Of a DNA stretch of 64,000 nucleotides, positions 33,748 to 43,087 are shown piece after piece; position 1 is the stretch's first letter; the number at the start of each line of letters is the position of its first letter. The position numbers and the translations under genes were made by a program. The stretch comes from Candidatus Binataceae bacterium (GTDB taxonomy: Bacteria; Desulfobacterota; Binatia; Binatales; Binataceae): contig DATJMX010000050.1 in assembly GCA_035508495.1 (NCBI GenBank), positions 21,996 through 85,995 of the forward strand. Reading direction: 5' to 3'. The notes beneath the pieces were generated by a model. The model saw only the letters and a list, made by a program, of their open reading frames with translations, had not been told where the DNA came from and ran no database searches.

Positions 33748-35424
33748 CTAAATCTGCAACACGAACTTTATATCGCCGAGGCGCACCTGCGCGCCCGCGC
33801 CGACGAACACCGAACCCTGGATACGACGCTCATCGACGTAGCTGCCGTTGGTTGAGCCGAGGTCCATCAGCTCGAAGCCGCCATCGCGGCGCATCAGGCG
33901 CGCATGCGATCGCGAGACGCTGGCGTGCGGGATCACTACGTCGTTGTCCTCGCCGCGCCCGAGCGTGACCTCGTCTTTCATCAGGGCGTATTCAGAAGGC
34001 AGCGGGCCTCCGGGATTGACGGTCACGAGGCGAGCCCCCTGGGTCATCCCGGGTCCACGCGGCGAGGTGACCGGCGGAGTCTGCGGCGCGCTCGGGCGCT
34101 GCGGTACGGACGAGACTGTGCGCTGAACTGTGCGCACCGCTTGCTGCATCACAGTTGACGGCGCGGGGGCACTCCCCTGCGCCTGTACGATTGCTTTCAG
34201 TTCTTCCTGCGACACGCCGAAGCGCATCCGCGAGAGCGCGAACAAACCGAACAGCCCGATCATCGGAACCGCGGCGTTCCACCAGTTGAACGAGAACTGC
34301 CGCAGTCCCGTTCCGGTCGTATTCTCGCCGCTATTGCCCGTGTCTTCCGGGACGTTGATCGCCGCGCCGCCGACGCCGCGCACTTGATACGATGTCGCCG
34401 CGTCGCCGTTCTGGCCGTCGTAATCGATCTTGAGCTCGATGCTCCGACTGGTGCCGTCCTCAATCGGACGCGGAGTGCGATAAGTCAGCGAATACTCGGT
34501 CGCGATCGAATGGCCGATTTCGCGCACGAGCTCGGGGAAGCGTCCCTCCTCGGTGATGATGTTGTACGAGCGGCCGTGGGTCGCATCGACGATCTGCTGA
34601 TATTCGGGCGCGATAAACGGCGGCGGCACGACGGCGTAGAGCGTCAGGCCGTTCTTCTTCATCAGTGCCGCAACCTTGTCGCCCGTGAGGTTCGTCACGT
34701 CGGCGTTCTTATCCGGATGATGGTCCCAGTAGGCCTGGTCGTGTTGCGAGAACGCCGAGCCGTCACCCGCGTGATGCGGCGGCGCATCAGTCACGATAAT
34801 TATGATGCCCTCGGCCTCGGGCCGGAAGGGAAACGTCGCGGCATAAGCGAGCGCGTCGAGCTGGTCTTCGGGAATATCGCCGCCGCCGCCGGCGTGCAGC
34901 CCGCCGACCCAGTCCGTGAACTCCTTGACGTTCGAGGTCATCGTGTAGCTATACGGGCAGTTGCAGTCCTTCTCTTTCGAGACTACGTAGTCCTCGAACG
35001 TGACGAGGCCGAGCCGGTAGTCGCGATTGTTCGATGCCAGGTCCTGCGCGAACGCAATCACGTTCTGCTTGACCGCGTCGATATAGGGCTGCATCGACTC
35101 GGTGATGTCCATCACGAACACGATATCGACCGGGCGCCCCTGCCCTACGCCGCGAAAATCCAGGATCTTCGCGAGCTTGCCGTCTTCGTAGACCTTGACG
35201 TTGTCGGGCTTGAGATTCCCGACCGGGTTGCCGTTGGGATCGGTCAGGCCGAAATCGAGCTCGACGCCGCCGTCGGAATCGAAGTGCTCGAGGCCGGGAT
35301 TGCCGATCGTGACCTTGAGATCGGCGCGTGCGGACGCGCTTCCGAGCAAGATCAAAGTCGAGACCACGGCGATGATGGTCGCTAAAGCTGAAGGGCCGGG
35401 ATTAAAGTGGCGAGCCGCTTTCAT
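33748..35424 (-). CDS. Exported VWA-domain protein with membrane segment and C-terminal FHA domain
   Basis: About 558 residues from MKAARHFNPG; a TTG at 35457 is an alternative start. A signal peptide covers about 1-34. The VWA domain follows, with the MIDAS in FVMDITESMQPY (Thr in place of the second Ser of DxSxS) and an acidic GGGGDIPEDQLD stretch. A CNC cysteine pair lies in the middle. A membrane segment (AAVPMIGLFGLFAL) lies near 385, then a Pro-rich linker and an FHA domain at the C-terminus (VTLGRGEDNDVVI, SVSRSHARL, LGSTNGSYV). The FHA domain is cytosolic if the VWA domain is outside. It stands back-to-back with the exported protein cluster. Confidence 0.88.
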   Translation of the reverse strand: MKAARHFNPGPSALATIIAVVSTLILLGSASARADLKVTIGNPGLEHFDSDGGVELDFGLTDPNGNPVGNLKPDNVKVYEDGKLAKILDFRGVGQGRPVDIVFVMDITESMQPYIDAVKQNVIAFAQDLASNNRDYRLGLVTFEDYVVSKEKDCNCPYSYTMTSNVKEFTDWVGGLHAGGGGDIPEDQLDALAYAATFPFRPEAEGIIIIVTDAPPHHAGDGSAFSQHDQAYWDHHPDKNADVTNLTGDKVAALMKKNGLTLYAVVPPPFIAPEYQQIVDATHGRSYNIITEEGRFPELVREIGHSIATEYSLTYRTPRPIEDGTSRSIELKIDYDGQNGDAATSYQVRGVGGAAINVPEDTGNSGENTTGTGLRQFSFNWWNAAVPMIGLFGLFALSRMRFGVSQEELKAIVQAQGSAPAPSTVMQQAVRTVQRTVSSVPQRPSAPQTPPVTSPRGPGMTQGARLVTVNPGGPLPSEYALMKDEVTLGRGEDNDVVIPHASVSRSHARLMRRDGGFELMDLGSTNGSYVDERRIQGSVFVGAGAQVRLGDIKFVLQI

Positions 35425-35559
35425 TGGCAGCTTTGATTCTCCGGATAGCGAGTGCAATCAGTCAAGTTTGTACGTCACACATGCGGGAAGGTTTCTTGCC
35501 TTCTCGGTTCTGTTAGGTTATCCCAAACGCTTAGCCAAATCTCTTCATTTGGAATCTGA

Positions 35560-37755
35560 GTGAACAAAAGTCCTTTGGTTGCTGCGGGTGGGGCGGTGCA
35601 CAAAAGCGCAACCCTGTTGATATTAACCACCGTCCTGGCTGGAATATTCGGCTTTGGGGGGTCTGCGCTGGCACAGACGACGCCAAAGGGCTATCTCCAG
35701 GTCGGCTTCACCGCCACGATCACCAACGGCTCGGGCCTGGCTACGCAGCGCTTCAAAAACGTCTTCCTCAACATCCAGCAAGTGCGCGTCAACGCGGTCG
35801 CCGGCGCAGCGCCGGGTGCGCAAAATTGGAATCTTATACCCGTGCCATTGGGCCTCACGCCGCAGAACCAGGTCGATCTGCAAGTTGATGCGAACAACAT
35901 TCAGAACGTTCCCCTGTTGTTCAATACCGTGCAGGTCAACCCCAATACCTACAAGCAGGTCGAGGTTGATCTCGATATCAATCAACCCGGCAAGATTGTG
36001 CCGCTTTGCCCGGGCCAGGGTGCAACCGTCGAAGGATGCGCCCCCTATCCCATCTTACTGCAGAGCACCCTAGGCGAGTCGTTTTCGATTCCCGGAATCT
36101 CGGTTAATGCCAATCAACTGACGACGCTGATCATCAACCTCGGCGTGACCGTGGCCAGCGCACCCACTTCGTCGGTCGGCATCGTCGGGACCAACGCGAA
36201 CAAATATACCATTAGCTTCCAGGGCTCGCAGGCGACTACCCAGCAGCTGGCCACGATCAGCGGCGTGATCGGCGTCCAACAGCATGCTGTAATCCCCGCC
36301 CATGCGAACGGCGTCCGCAATCTGACCGTCACCGCCGAAGTCGCAGGCACCAATAACATCGTGTCAAGTGCGCTGCCCGATTCCGCGGGCAACTACACGT
36401 TGCAATTGCCGGCGGCTCCCACGATCGGCTCCTACTACGATGTGTATGTTGCGGGCGGCTCCTCGACTTATGCCGCCGATCGCTTCGGCCCCATCATTCC
36501 AGCCCAAGCTGTCACCTACAGCCCAACGATATCGACGAAGCAGCAGATCGGCACGATTTCGGGAAAGATCATCGACGCATGTACCAATCTTGCGCTCCAG
36601 GGCGCGACGGTTCAGCTCCTGCTGCCGCAAGCCGGACAGTCAACAAATTGCGCTGCATCCCCCGGCCAATGCGTGGTCATCGCGACTGCTTCCACTGACG
36701 TCACCGGATCATTCCCGTTGCCAGGCCAGCTCCCGACGCCCGGCGTATTCAACAGCATCCCGTTACCCGGACCGTATACGCTCGAGGTGTCGGCCGCGGG
36801 ATACGATACGTCCTTCATCACTGCGACGCCGACGATCCCGATCCCGAATCAGCCGATTAAAACAGGCGGCACCTGCACGATTGGGAGCAGCACCGGACCA
36901 TGCGACATCGCGCTGACCTCGGGCAAGATCACCGGAACGGTCGGCCTCACCAGCCTCCCGGTTCCGGATGAATCCGTGGTGGTACAGGTATTCGCCGAGC
37001 AAACAGCGACCAGTAACCTTGTGTCTGCGTTACAGACACCGATAGTGTTCAGCAGCACCTCGAATATGAGCTTGCCCTTCACGATGAACGTGCCGACGAC
37101 GATTGGCGGCGTGTCGCCGCAAACCTTCGACCTGTTCGCCACCGCGGTCGATCTGAACCAGGGCGTCACCGATCCCTACAGTGGCCATACGATCCTCGTG
37201 AAATCAGGCGTCCCCGGCCCGACTTCTTCATGCGCTACCGTATCTGATGTGACTTTCCCCCAGACGATGGATTGCACCGGCCACGGCAGCATCAGCGGAA
37301 GTTTCATCCTCCCGAACACCGCCACGACGGCTCTGCTCAGCAAAATAGATAGCTCGACTGGCAATCCCGTCTCGTTGTTCCCGGTCGGCGTGCAAGGACC
37401 GATCTCAGCTTCGGGCACTAACCCGGCAGCCAACACGTTCTCGTTCTGCGCTCCGGGACTGAATGAAATGAACGCCGGCGATGTTAGCTACGTGATTACG
37501 CGCTTTGACCTTCCCAGCCCTACGCCAACTGCGACTCCGACTCCTGTTGAGCCGACGGCGACACCAACCATTCCCGCTCCGGGTCCGAGTTCGACTCCAG
37601 CCCCCATTTCGGTAGCAACAGCCTCGATCACGCCGAGCGCGCTCCCCACGCCAGCGTCCGTGGCATCACCTTGTCCCTCCTCGTGCTTTAGTAACGGCCA
37701 AGGTACCGCGATGTGTCCCGGCGTCTGCAACAACGCGCTGCTGCCGCCTTTCTGA
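35560..37755 (+). CDS. Large exported protein, DUF4382-like plus carboxypeptidase-regulatory-like domains, C-terminal Cys tail
   Basis: 731 residues from a GTG with GGAATCTGA upstream. Leader 1-40 (TLLILTTVLAGIFGFGGSALA). A DUF4382-like domain covers about 40-180 (GYLQVGFTATITNGSG, FKNVFLNIQQVRVN, NWNLIPV, YKQVEVDLDI). Several beta-rich regions follow, including carboxypeptidase-regulatory/Ig-like segments (GTISGKIIDACTNLALQGAT). Then come a Pro/Thr linker (PTPTATPTPVEPTATPT) and a final CPSSCFSNGQGTAMCPGVC. A paralogue with the same plan follows directly. Low charge, Gln/Asn/Thr richness and leader indicate a surface or secreted protein. The function is unknown. Confidence 0.8.
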   Translation: MNKSPLVAAGGAVHKSATLLILTTVLAGIFGFGGSALAQTTPKGYLQVGFTATITNGSGLATQRFKNVFLNIQQVRVNAVAGAAPGAQNWNLIPVPLGLTPQNQVDLQVDANNIQNVPLLFNTVQVNPNTYKQVEVDLDINQPGKIVPLCPGQGATVEGCAPYPILLQSTLGESFSIPGISVNANQLTTLIINLGVTVASAPTSSVGIVGTNANKYTISFQGSQATTQQLATISGVIGVQQHAVIPAHANGVRNLTVTAEVAGTNNIVSSALPDSAGNYTLQLPAAPTIGSYYDVYVAGGSSTYAADRFGPIIPAQAVTYSPTISTKQQIGTISGKIIDACTNLALQGATVQLLLPQAGQSTNCAASPGQCVVIATASTDVTGSFPLPGQLPTPGVFNSIPLPGPYTLEVSAAGYDTSFITATPTIPIPNQPIKTGGTCTIGSSTGPCDIALTSGKITGTVGLTSLPVPDESVVVQVFAEQTATSNLVSALQTPIVFSSTSNMSLPFTMNVPTTIGGVSPQTFDLFATAVDLNQGVTDPYSGHTILVKSGVPGPTSSCATVSDVTFPQTMDCTGHGSISGSFILPNTATTALLSKIDSSTGNPVSLFPVGVQGPISASGTNPAANTFSFCAPGLNEMNAGDVSYVITRFDLPSPTPTATPTPVEPTATPTIPAPGPSSTPAPISVATASITPSALPTPASVASPCPSSCFSNGQGTAMCPGVCNNALLPPF

Positions 37756-37775
37756 TCAAGCCTGGCAACAAAGTG

Positions 37776-39800
37776 GTGAAGCTCTTGAAATCGATTGTTC
37801 GCATCGCATACGTGGCACTCGCGCTGGTCTATTTTGCGGCCTGCTCAAACTCGAGCAGCGGCAGCTCCGCCACTACGACCTCGTTCGGTGACATCCAGGT
37901 CGTGTTCACGGCGACCGTCACCGACGACAGCGGCAGCACGATCCCTTTGAAAAACGTTTTGCTGAATGTGGCCAACGTACTCGTCAACACGACCGCCATG
38001 GCGAGCACGAGCGCGACGAATTGGCGCACCATTCCCCTTCCGGACCAAGCTCCCGCGGGCAGCCCGCCGGGCGCGTTCCAGATGGATCTGAACAGCGTCG
38101 CCGGACTACCAGTCGTGTATAACACCACGCAGATTCTGACCGGGAACTATCAGACGCTGCAGATCCAGCTCGATCCCTCCCCGGGCGCGATCGTGCCGCT
38201 ATGCGCAGGCGCCAGCCTTGAAGGATGCATCCTGTATCCGATCCAGCTTAACAGCGCCGCTTTGGTCATTCAGATAAATGCTCCGGTTCAGACCTCCAGT
38301 CCTACCACTGTTGTTGTCAATCTGAACTTCGACATCACGGATGCCCCCACCAGCACAGGCGGCCCCTACGTGGTCGATCTGACCGCCAGCCAGGTAACCA
38401 GCCCCGTCCCCGGTGTCGGAACCGTGTTGGCTACCGTGAAGGGTAATTCCACTGTAACCGGCGGGACAGTTCAGACGCTGACCGCATTCGTCGCCGGGAC
38501 GGATACGTTCGTCACCAGTATCCCGATCGGTCCGAACAACACCTTCATGCTGACATTGCCTGCCAGCGAGGCCGGCACGCTTTACGACCTGGTAGTAGCG
38601 GGCAACAACTCTACTTACTCCGCCCTGCGGATTCCGCCGCTCATGCCCAACACACCCTCAATACAGACCTTCAGCGTGCAGGCTAATCAGACCGTCGGCG
38701 CGATCGCGGGGCAGGTCGTCGATGCCTGCACAGGGCTTGGAATCGAAGGCGCCACGGTTGAGCTTCTGGTTGCGCCGGCGAATCAGAACACGATCACACT
38801 CATGAGTTGCTTTAGCCCCACGACAATCGGCGAATGCATCGTCGCAATCTCGACTATGAGCGACGTAACGGGTCAATATCCCGAGCTAAACGCGCTCAAC
38901 AATCCAACCGGGTCGTTCGCAGAAATTCCGAGCCTCCCTTTCCCGAAGGGCACGCCCACGCCTCCTATCGGTCCGTACATTATTAGCGTATCGGCCCCCG
39001 GTTATGACACGTTGTTAGCGCAAGGCACTTCAAACGCATCCACCACGCAAGACGCCGGCATCTGCATCGTCAACGGCACCAAGGGCTCGTGTAACTTTCC
39101 GCTTACGTCAGTGTTCATAAGCGGCACCGTGACATTGGACGCTGCTCCAGCCCCGGGACAAGATGTCAGTGTCATCGTGTTTGGTGAGACCAGCGGCACC
39201 ACCAACCTGGTCGCGATGTCAGATCCGATACTCTTCACCAGTTCGACACCGACGAAGCAGAGTTACACGATGCGCGTGCCGTCGAATAACGAGCTCGACT
39301 TTTTTGCCGAGGCAACAGACACATACCAAGGTGCAGCCGATCCATACACCGGCCATACCATCGATGTGGGATCAAAGATCGCTACTCCTCCAACCCCATG
39401 CGCAACAGCCGGCGCCACCTTGAACTTCTCCCTTAGTTGTGCGGGCCATGGCAGCGTGACCGGCAACCTTGTGGGTGCGAACAATCTGACATCCGTGGTG
39501 CTGAGCAAGAACGGCGTGCAGCTCATGACCGGGAACGCAATTGCGCCCGTCCCTTCCGCGAGTCCGACGCCTTGGTCGTACGCCATCTGCGCTCCCGGAG
39601 ATTCCTATACAATCACTCGCTACCAGCCAACCCCGACCGCGTCAGGAACTCCAGTTCCAACTCCAATTTCCTCGGCGAGCATCGCGATTCCGCTAGCCTC
39701 GCCGACATCAAGTGGCTGCCCGACGACTTGTCTGAAAGTCGATGGAAGCTGCCCAGGCAACTGTGCGAGCACGAATCAGGACTTGGGGAACTCGCAATGA
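37776..39800 (+). CDS. Paralogous exported lipoprotein of the same plan (DUF4382-like, Cys tail)
   Basis: About 674 residues from a GTG (VKLLKSIVRIAYVAL). A lipobox-like YFAAC near residue 23 points to an outer-membrane lipoprotein. The domain order repeats the preceding gene: DUF4382-like part (FGDIQVVFTATVTDDSG, LKNVLLNVANVLVN, YQTLQIQLD), beta-rich repeats (AIAGQVVDACTGLGIEGAT), a Pro/Thr linker and a tail CPTTCLKVDGSCPGNC. The frame opens at 37713, overlapping the previous gene; the GTG pair at 37773/37776 avoids this. The stop overlaps the next gene as ATGA. Confidence 0.78.
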   Translation: MKLLKSIVRIAYVALALVYFAACSNSSSGSSATTTSFGDIQVVFTATVTDDSGSTIPLKNVLLNVANVLVNTTAMASTSATNWRTIPLPDQAPAGSPPGAFQMDLNSVAGLPVVYNTTQILTGNYQTLQIQLDPSPGAIVPLCAGASLEGCILYPIQLNSAALVIQINAPVQTSSPTTVVVNLNFDITDAPTSTGGPYVVDLTASQVTSPVPGVGTVLATVKGNSTVTGGTVQTLTAFVAGTDTFVTSIPIGPNNTFMLTLPASEAGTLYDLVVAGNNSTYSALRIPPLMPNTPSIQTFSVQANQTVGAIAGQVVDACTGLGIEGATVELLVAPANQNTITLMSCFSPTTIGECIVAISTMSDVTGQYPELNALNNPTGSFAEIPSLPFPKGTPTPPIGPYIISVSAPGYDTLLAQGTSNASTTQDAGICIVNGTKGSCNFPLTSVFISGTVTLDAAPAPGQDVSVIVFGETSGTTNLVAMSDPILFTSSTPTKQSYTMRVPSNNELDFFAEATDTYQGAADPYTGHTIDVGSKIATPPTPCATAGATLNFSLSCAGHGSVTGNLVGANNLTSVVLSKNGVQLMTGNAIAPVPSASPTPWSYAICAPGDSYTITRYQPTPTASGTPVPTPISSASIAIPLASPTSSGCPTTCLKVDGSCPGNCASTNQDLGNSQ

Positions 39801-40459
39801 AATCCAGCAATCGAATCATCCTTGCGATCATCACGGGCGTACTCGCGGTCGCGACGGTGTCCTGCAACAACTCGCTCGGCGGATTCGCCGGCTCGGTCGG
39901 CAATACACCCGACACCACGCCTTCGACCGCTTACAAGATCTTCGGCAATATCGGGATGCCGTTTACCGCGCTAATTTCCGACTCGCGCTCGTCGTGGACG
40001 GTCCAAGGCACGGCGCCGATCAGTATCTCTATTGCCAACAGCGCGCTGCCCGCTCGGATGATCGTCACCAAACTCGTCAGCGACAACTCGCTGATGAGTG
40101 TCGAGATCCTCAATGGAATATCGGTTAGCGACGTCGCGTCGACTTCCGATCCCTTCGGTACCGCCCAGGTGCAGATCGGCGGTAAGCTGCTCGGGGTCGC
40201 CGCCACAGCCAATCCCAGTGTGCAGATCTATGTGCCCGGTCCATTTGGCGAGCCGTACCAGGGACTGATCGAAGACACGCAGGTCGCATTCACGATCGCC
40301 GACTTCGCGCCGGCGGTTTACCTGTTTGACAGTCCCGATGGATCGGTCACGGGCCAGTTTTTCCAGTCGATCAACCTGGGCGGTTTGCTCGTGATCGAAA
40401 CTGTAAACGGCGCCGTCGTTGATAGCGGCGTGGCAGCAAAGGTCGTCGTCAAAGACTGA
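39797..40459 (+). CDS. Small lipoprotein translationally coupled to the paralogue pair
   Basis: 220 residues from MKSSNRIILAIITGV, with the lipobox ATVSC at about residue 19-23. Its ATG overlaps the previous stop in ATGA, with GGGG upstream. The rest is beta-rich (NIGMPFTALISDSRSS, VSDVASTSDPF, AQVQIGGKLLGVAAT) and lacks a recognised domain. It is almost certainly part of the same envelope operon as the two larger proteins and may be assembled with them. Confidence 0.75.
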   Translation: MKSSNRIILAIITGVLAVATVSCNNSLGGFAGSVGNTPDTTPSTAYKIFGNIGMPFTALISDSRSSWTVQGTAPISISIANSALPARMIVTKLVSDNSLMSVEILNGISVSDVASTSDPFGTAQVQIGGKLLGVAATANPSVQIYVPGPFGEPYQGLIEDTQVAFTIADFAPAVYLFDSPDGSVTGQFFQSINLGGLLVIETVNGAVVDSGVAAKVVVKD

Positions 40460-40627
40460 ACGAAGTGCGCCTTTCGTTCAGCGCCGCAAACCAACCGTTC
40501 AATTGACTTTTCGTGCGAGTCGCGCTCCTTTGATTGACAGCTTGCCCGGTTCGTCATACTTAGCCGGACGAGGCGTGAAGGTGTCGTCACGAGGTAATTT
40601 CGGGATTGTAGGGTCCGTCTATTCTCT

Positions 40628-41851
40628 ATGAACAGGCTCGTTCGCCGGGCTCTGCTTGCGATTGTGGTGTTGGCGCTGATCGCGGCGACCGTTCCCGGCT
40701 ATCATTACTATCGCTACTTCTCCTCGCACGTCTCGACCGACGATGCGTATGCTGACGGCACCGTCGCCCTGGTCTCATCGCGCGTCGCGGGAACGATCAC
40801 CAACGTTTACGTCGAAGACAACTGGACCGTTAAGCAGGGCGAGCTGCTCCTGACCCTCGATTCGCGCGACTTCGAGGTTCGCGTGCAGCAAGCGCAGGCC
40901 CAGCTTGCACGCGCACGCCAGTCGATTGACGAAATGTATGCGCAGGTTAACGCGGCCGAGGCCGGGGTCGCTCTCGCGCAGTCGCAGGCGCGCCAGGCCA
41001 AGATCGATTACGACCGCGCCGTACAGTTGAAGAACCAGGGCGTCGTCTCAAGCGAATTTTACGATCAAGCCAACACCGGACTTAAGATTGCCGTCGCTGA
41101 TGAGCAACTGGCGCAACATCAGCTCACCCAGGCGCAGGCCGCACTCGGAAGAGCCCCCGATGGCGCGGCAGACCATCAGGACCACGTAGCCAACGACGGC
41201 CACTATGATCGCCCGATCGTCTCGCAGGCGCGGGCCGCTCTGGAAGCCGCCGAGCTCGATCTCACTTACACGAAAATCACCGCACCGTTCCGCGGCATTG
41301 TGACTCACAAAACCGCTCACGTTGGAAATCGCGTGCAGGTCGGAGAGCCGCTCCTCGCCGTCGTGCCGATGGACAAGCTCTACGTCACCGCCAACTTCAA
41401 GGAGACGCAGCTCACCGATGTGCGCGTCGGCCAGAAGGCAACGGTCGAGGCCGACATCTACCCCGGCTACATCTATGAGGGTCACGTCGATTCGATCAGC
41501 ATGGGCACCGGCGCAGCGTTCTCACTGCTGCCGCCTGAGAATGCGACCGGCAACTGGGTCAAAGTCGTGCAGCGTATCCCGGTCAAGATCGTGCTCGACA
41601 GTCCGCCGCCGCCCGACAAGCCGCTACGTCTGGGATTGTCAGTCGAGGTTTCTATCGACATCAGTGACAAGAGCGGGCCGATGCTGTCGTCGATCGTGCA
41701 GCATCATTACGAAAACGACCAGGGCACCACTCCCAACGAGACTTTGCCGATGCCGCCGATGCCCGATGCGAATCCGAGCAGCGCGGCGCAGCCCGAAGGC
41801 CGGCAGCCGCGATTGTTCAACCGCCTGATGAATCGCCTGCACAATCAGTAG
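40628..41851 (+). CDS. HlyD/EmrA-type membrane fusion protein
   Basis: 407 residues. One N-terminal membrane segment (LLAIVVLALIAATVPGY), then the lipoyl-like VSTDDAYADGTVALVSSRVAGTI of EmrA/HlyD proteins, a coiled coil (QVQQAQAQLARARQSIDE; QLAQHQLTQAQAALG) with a His/Asp-rich insert (DHQDHVANDGHYDRP), the second lipoyl half (LDLTYTKITAPFRGIV) and the beta-barrel (YVTANFKETQLTDVRVGQ). It bridges an inner-membrane exporter to an outer-membrane channel. No exporter (EmrB-like) or TolC gene is adjacent, so the partner is not identified. Confidence 0.9.
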   Translation: MNRLVRRALLAIVVLALIAATVPGYHYYRYFSSHVSTDDAYADGTVALVSSRVAGTITNVYVEDNWTVKQGELLLTLDSRDFEVRVQQAQAQLARARQSIDEMYAQVNAAEAGVALAQSQARQAKIDYDRAVQLKNQGVVSSEFYDQANTGLKIAVADEQLAQHQLTQAQAALGRAPDGAADHQDHVANDGHYDRPIVSQARAALEAAELDLTYTKITAPFRGIVTHKTAHVGNRVQVGEPLLAVVPMDKLYVTANFKETQLTDVRVGQKATVEADIYPGYIYEGHVDSISMGTGAAFSLLPPENATGNWVKVVQRIPVKIVLDSPPPPDKPLRLGLSVEVSIDISDKSGPMLSSIVQHHYENDQGTTPNETLPMPPMPDANPSSAAQPEGRQPRLFNRLMNRLHNQ

Positions 41852-41970
41852 CCTCGGCGCGCATCGGCTATGAACATCTGCCGCGCTCGTCTGGTGACAC
41901 GCGTGTCAGTTTTGTTTGCCCGTGAGCGCCGGCTGTATTAACCTTCGTCGCAACACCGGTTCCACCTCGG

Positions 41971-43050
41971 ATGCTCACCAGTCAGCAAATCGAATCCCCA
42001 TTGGCTTTATTTCTCGACGCGCGAATTGCGCGCATCGCCGTCCTCGCGAGTGGATGGGAAACCACCGTCTTCGAGTTCGTCCTGAGCTCGCCGTCGGGGC
42101 GCTTTCCGGCCATGCCGGTCGGTCAGCCGCTCGTGCTGCGCTTCTACCAGAGCACCGACGCTGCTGAGAAAGGCGCGCGCGAGTACCTCACGATGGACAG
42201 GATTTCTGCTGCCGGAATCGCCGTCCCGCGTCCGTACGCCTTCGTCGAGGATCCCGAGGCGATCGGCGCGCCGTTCCTCGTGATGCAACGCCTGGAGGGC
42301 GGTCCGCTCTTCTCCACGCGCAGCTTCCCGCAGGCATTCAAGACTTTCTCACTGGCGTTTTTTTCGTTCGTGCAGACCCAGGCGCGAATTCATCGGCTCG
42401 ATCCGATGGCGCCCGGACTACGCGATATTCCGCGTACCTCGGCTCGGCCCGGCGACGGCGACATGCCGCTGCTTGATCGCTTGCTCCGCATAATCGACGA
42501 GCGCGTCGAACAAGGGCCGCTGCCCGGTCTTCGCAACGCGCTGCATCGGCTGACCACGCGCGCGCCGCAGTTCCACGACGAGAAGAAATCGATCGTGCAC
42601 ATGGATTACCATCCGCAGAACGCGATCGTCGCGGGCTTCAAGGTCACCGGCATTATCGATTGGGTGAAGAGCGACGTCGGCGATCGGCATCTGGATGCGG
42701 CCACGACCGCCGTCATCCTGTCGTCGTCCGCGATGGAGCATCCGCGATGGATGCGCGATAACGTCATCGGCAATTCGCTGCGCATGAGCTTCTCCGCGCT
42801 CTACCTGCCGCTCTATCATGCGATGGCGCCGATGGACTTCGAGCGCTTCCGCTACTGCCAGGCCGTCGCCGCCGTGCTCAGGCTTTCGATGCTCGGCATG
42901 ATGTCCGCGCAGGGAGCCGAGACGGTAGGATTTCGGCCCGAGGCGATAAGCGAAGTCACGCCGGGCGTGGTGCGGCTCTTGTCGCGCTATGCTACGCGCA
43001 AGAGCGGAACCGCGGCCCGCGTCGATCTCGCGCGGCCGCGAATCGCATAA
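41971..43050 (+). CDS. Phosphotransferase of the APH/aminoglycoside-kinase-like family
   Basis: 359 residues. The kinase-like core has the Brenner loop HMDYHPQNAIV (catalytic Asp, Asn) and the metal-binding IIDWVKSDVGDRHLD, as in APH-type small-molecule kinases. ATP-binding N-lobe features are weaker: VLASGWETTVFEFVL and LVLRFYQ. MQRLEGGPLF is the hinge. The substrate could be a sugar, choline-like compound or antibiotic; nothing local shows which. It lacks a strong Shine-Dalgarno and is 37 bases ahead of the amidase gene. Confidence 0.85.
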   Translation: MLTSQQIESPLALFLDARIARIAVLASGWETTVFEFVLSSPSGRFPAMPVGQPLVLRFYQSTDAAEKGAREYLTMDRISAAGIAVPRPYAFVEDPEAIGAPFLVMQRLEGGPLFSTRSFPQAFKTFSLAFFSFVQTQARIHRLDPMAPGLRDIPRTSARPGDGDMPLLDRLLRIIDERVEQGPLPGLRNALHRLTTRAPQFHDEKKSIVHMDYHPQNAIVAGFKVTGIIDWVKSDVGDRHLDAATTAVILSSSAMEHPRWMRDNVIGNSLRMSFSALYLPLYHAMAPMDFERFRYCQAVAAVLRLSMLGMMSAQGAETVGFRPEAISEVTPGVVRLLSRYATRKSGTAARVDLARPRIA

Positions 43051-43087
43051 CCAACCAAGCCCTCGAAACTAACGAGGAGACTCCGCA

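Noticed and set aside
40460..40627. Search for an exporter or TolC partner next to the HlyD-like gene
   Set aside because: The flanking gaps hold only short intergenic sequence; the genes on both sides are unrelated.
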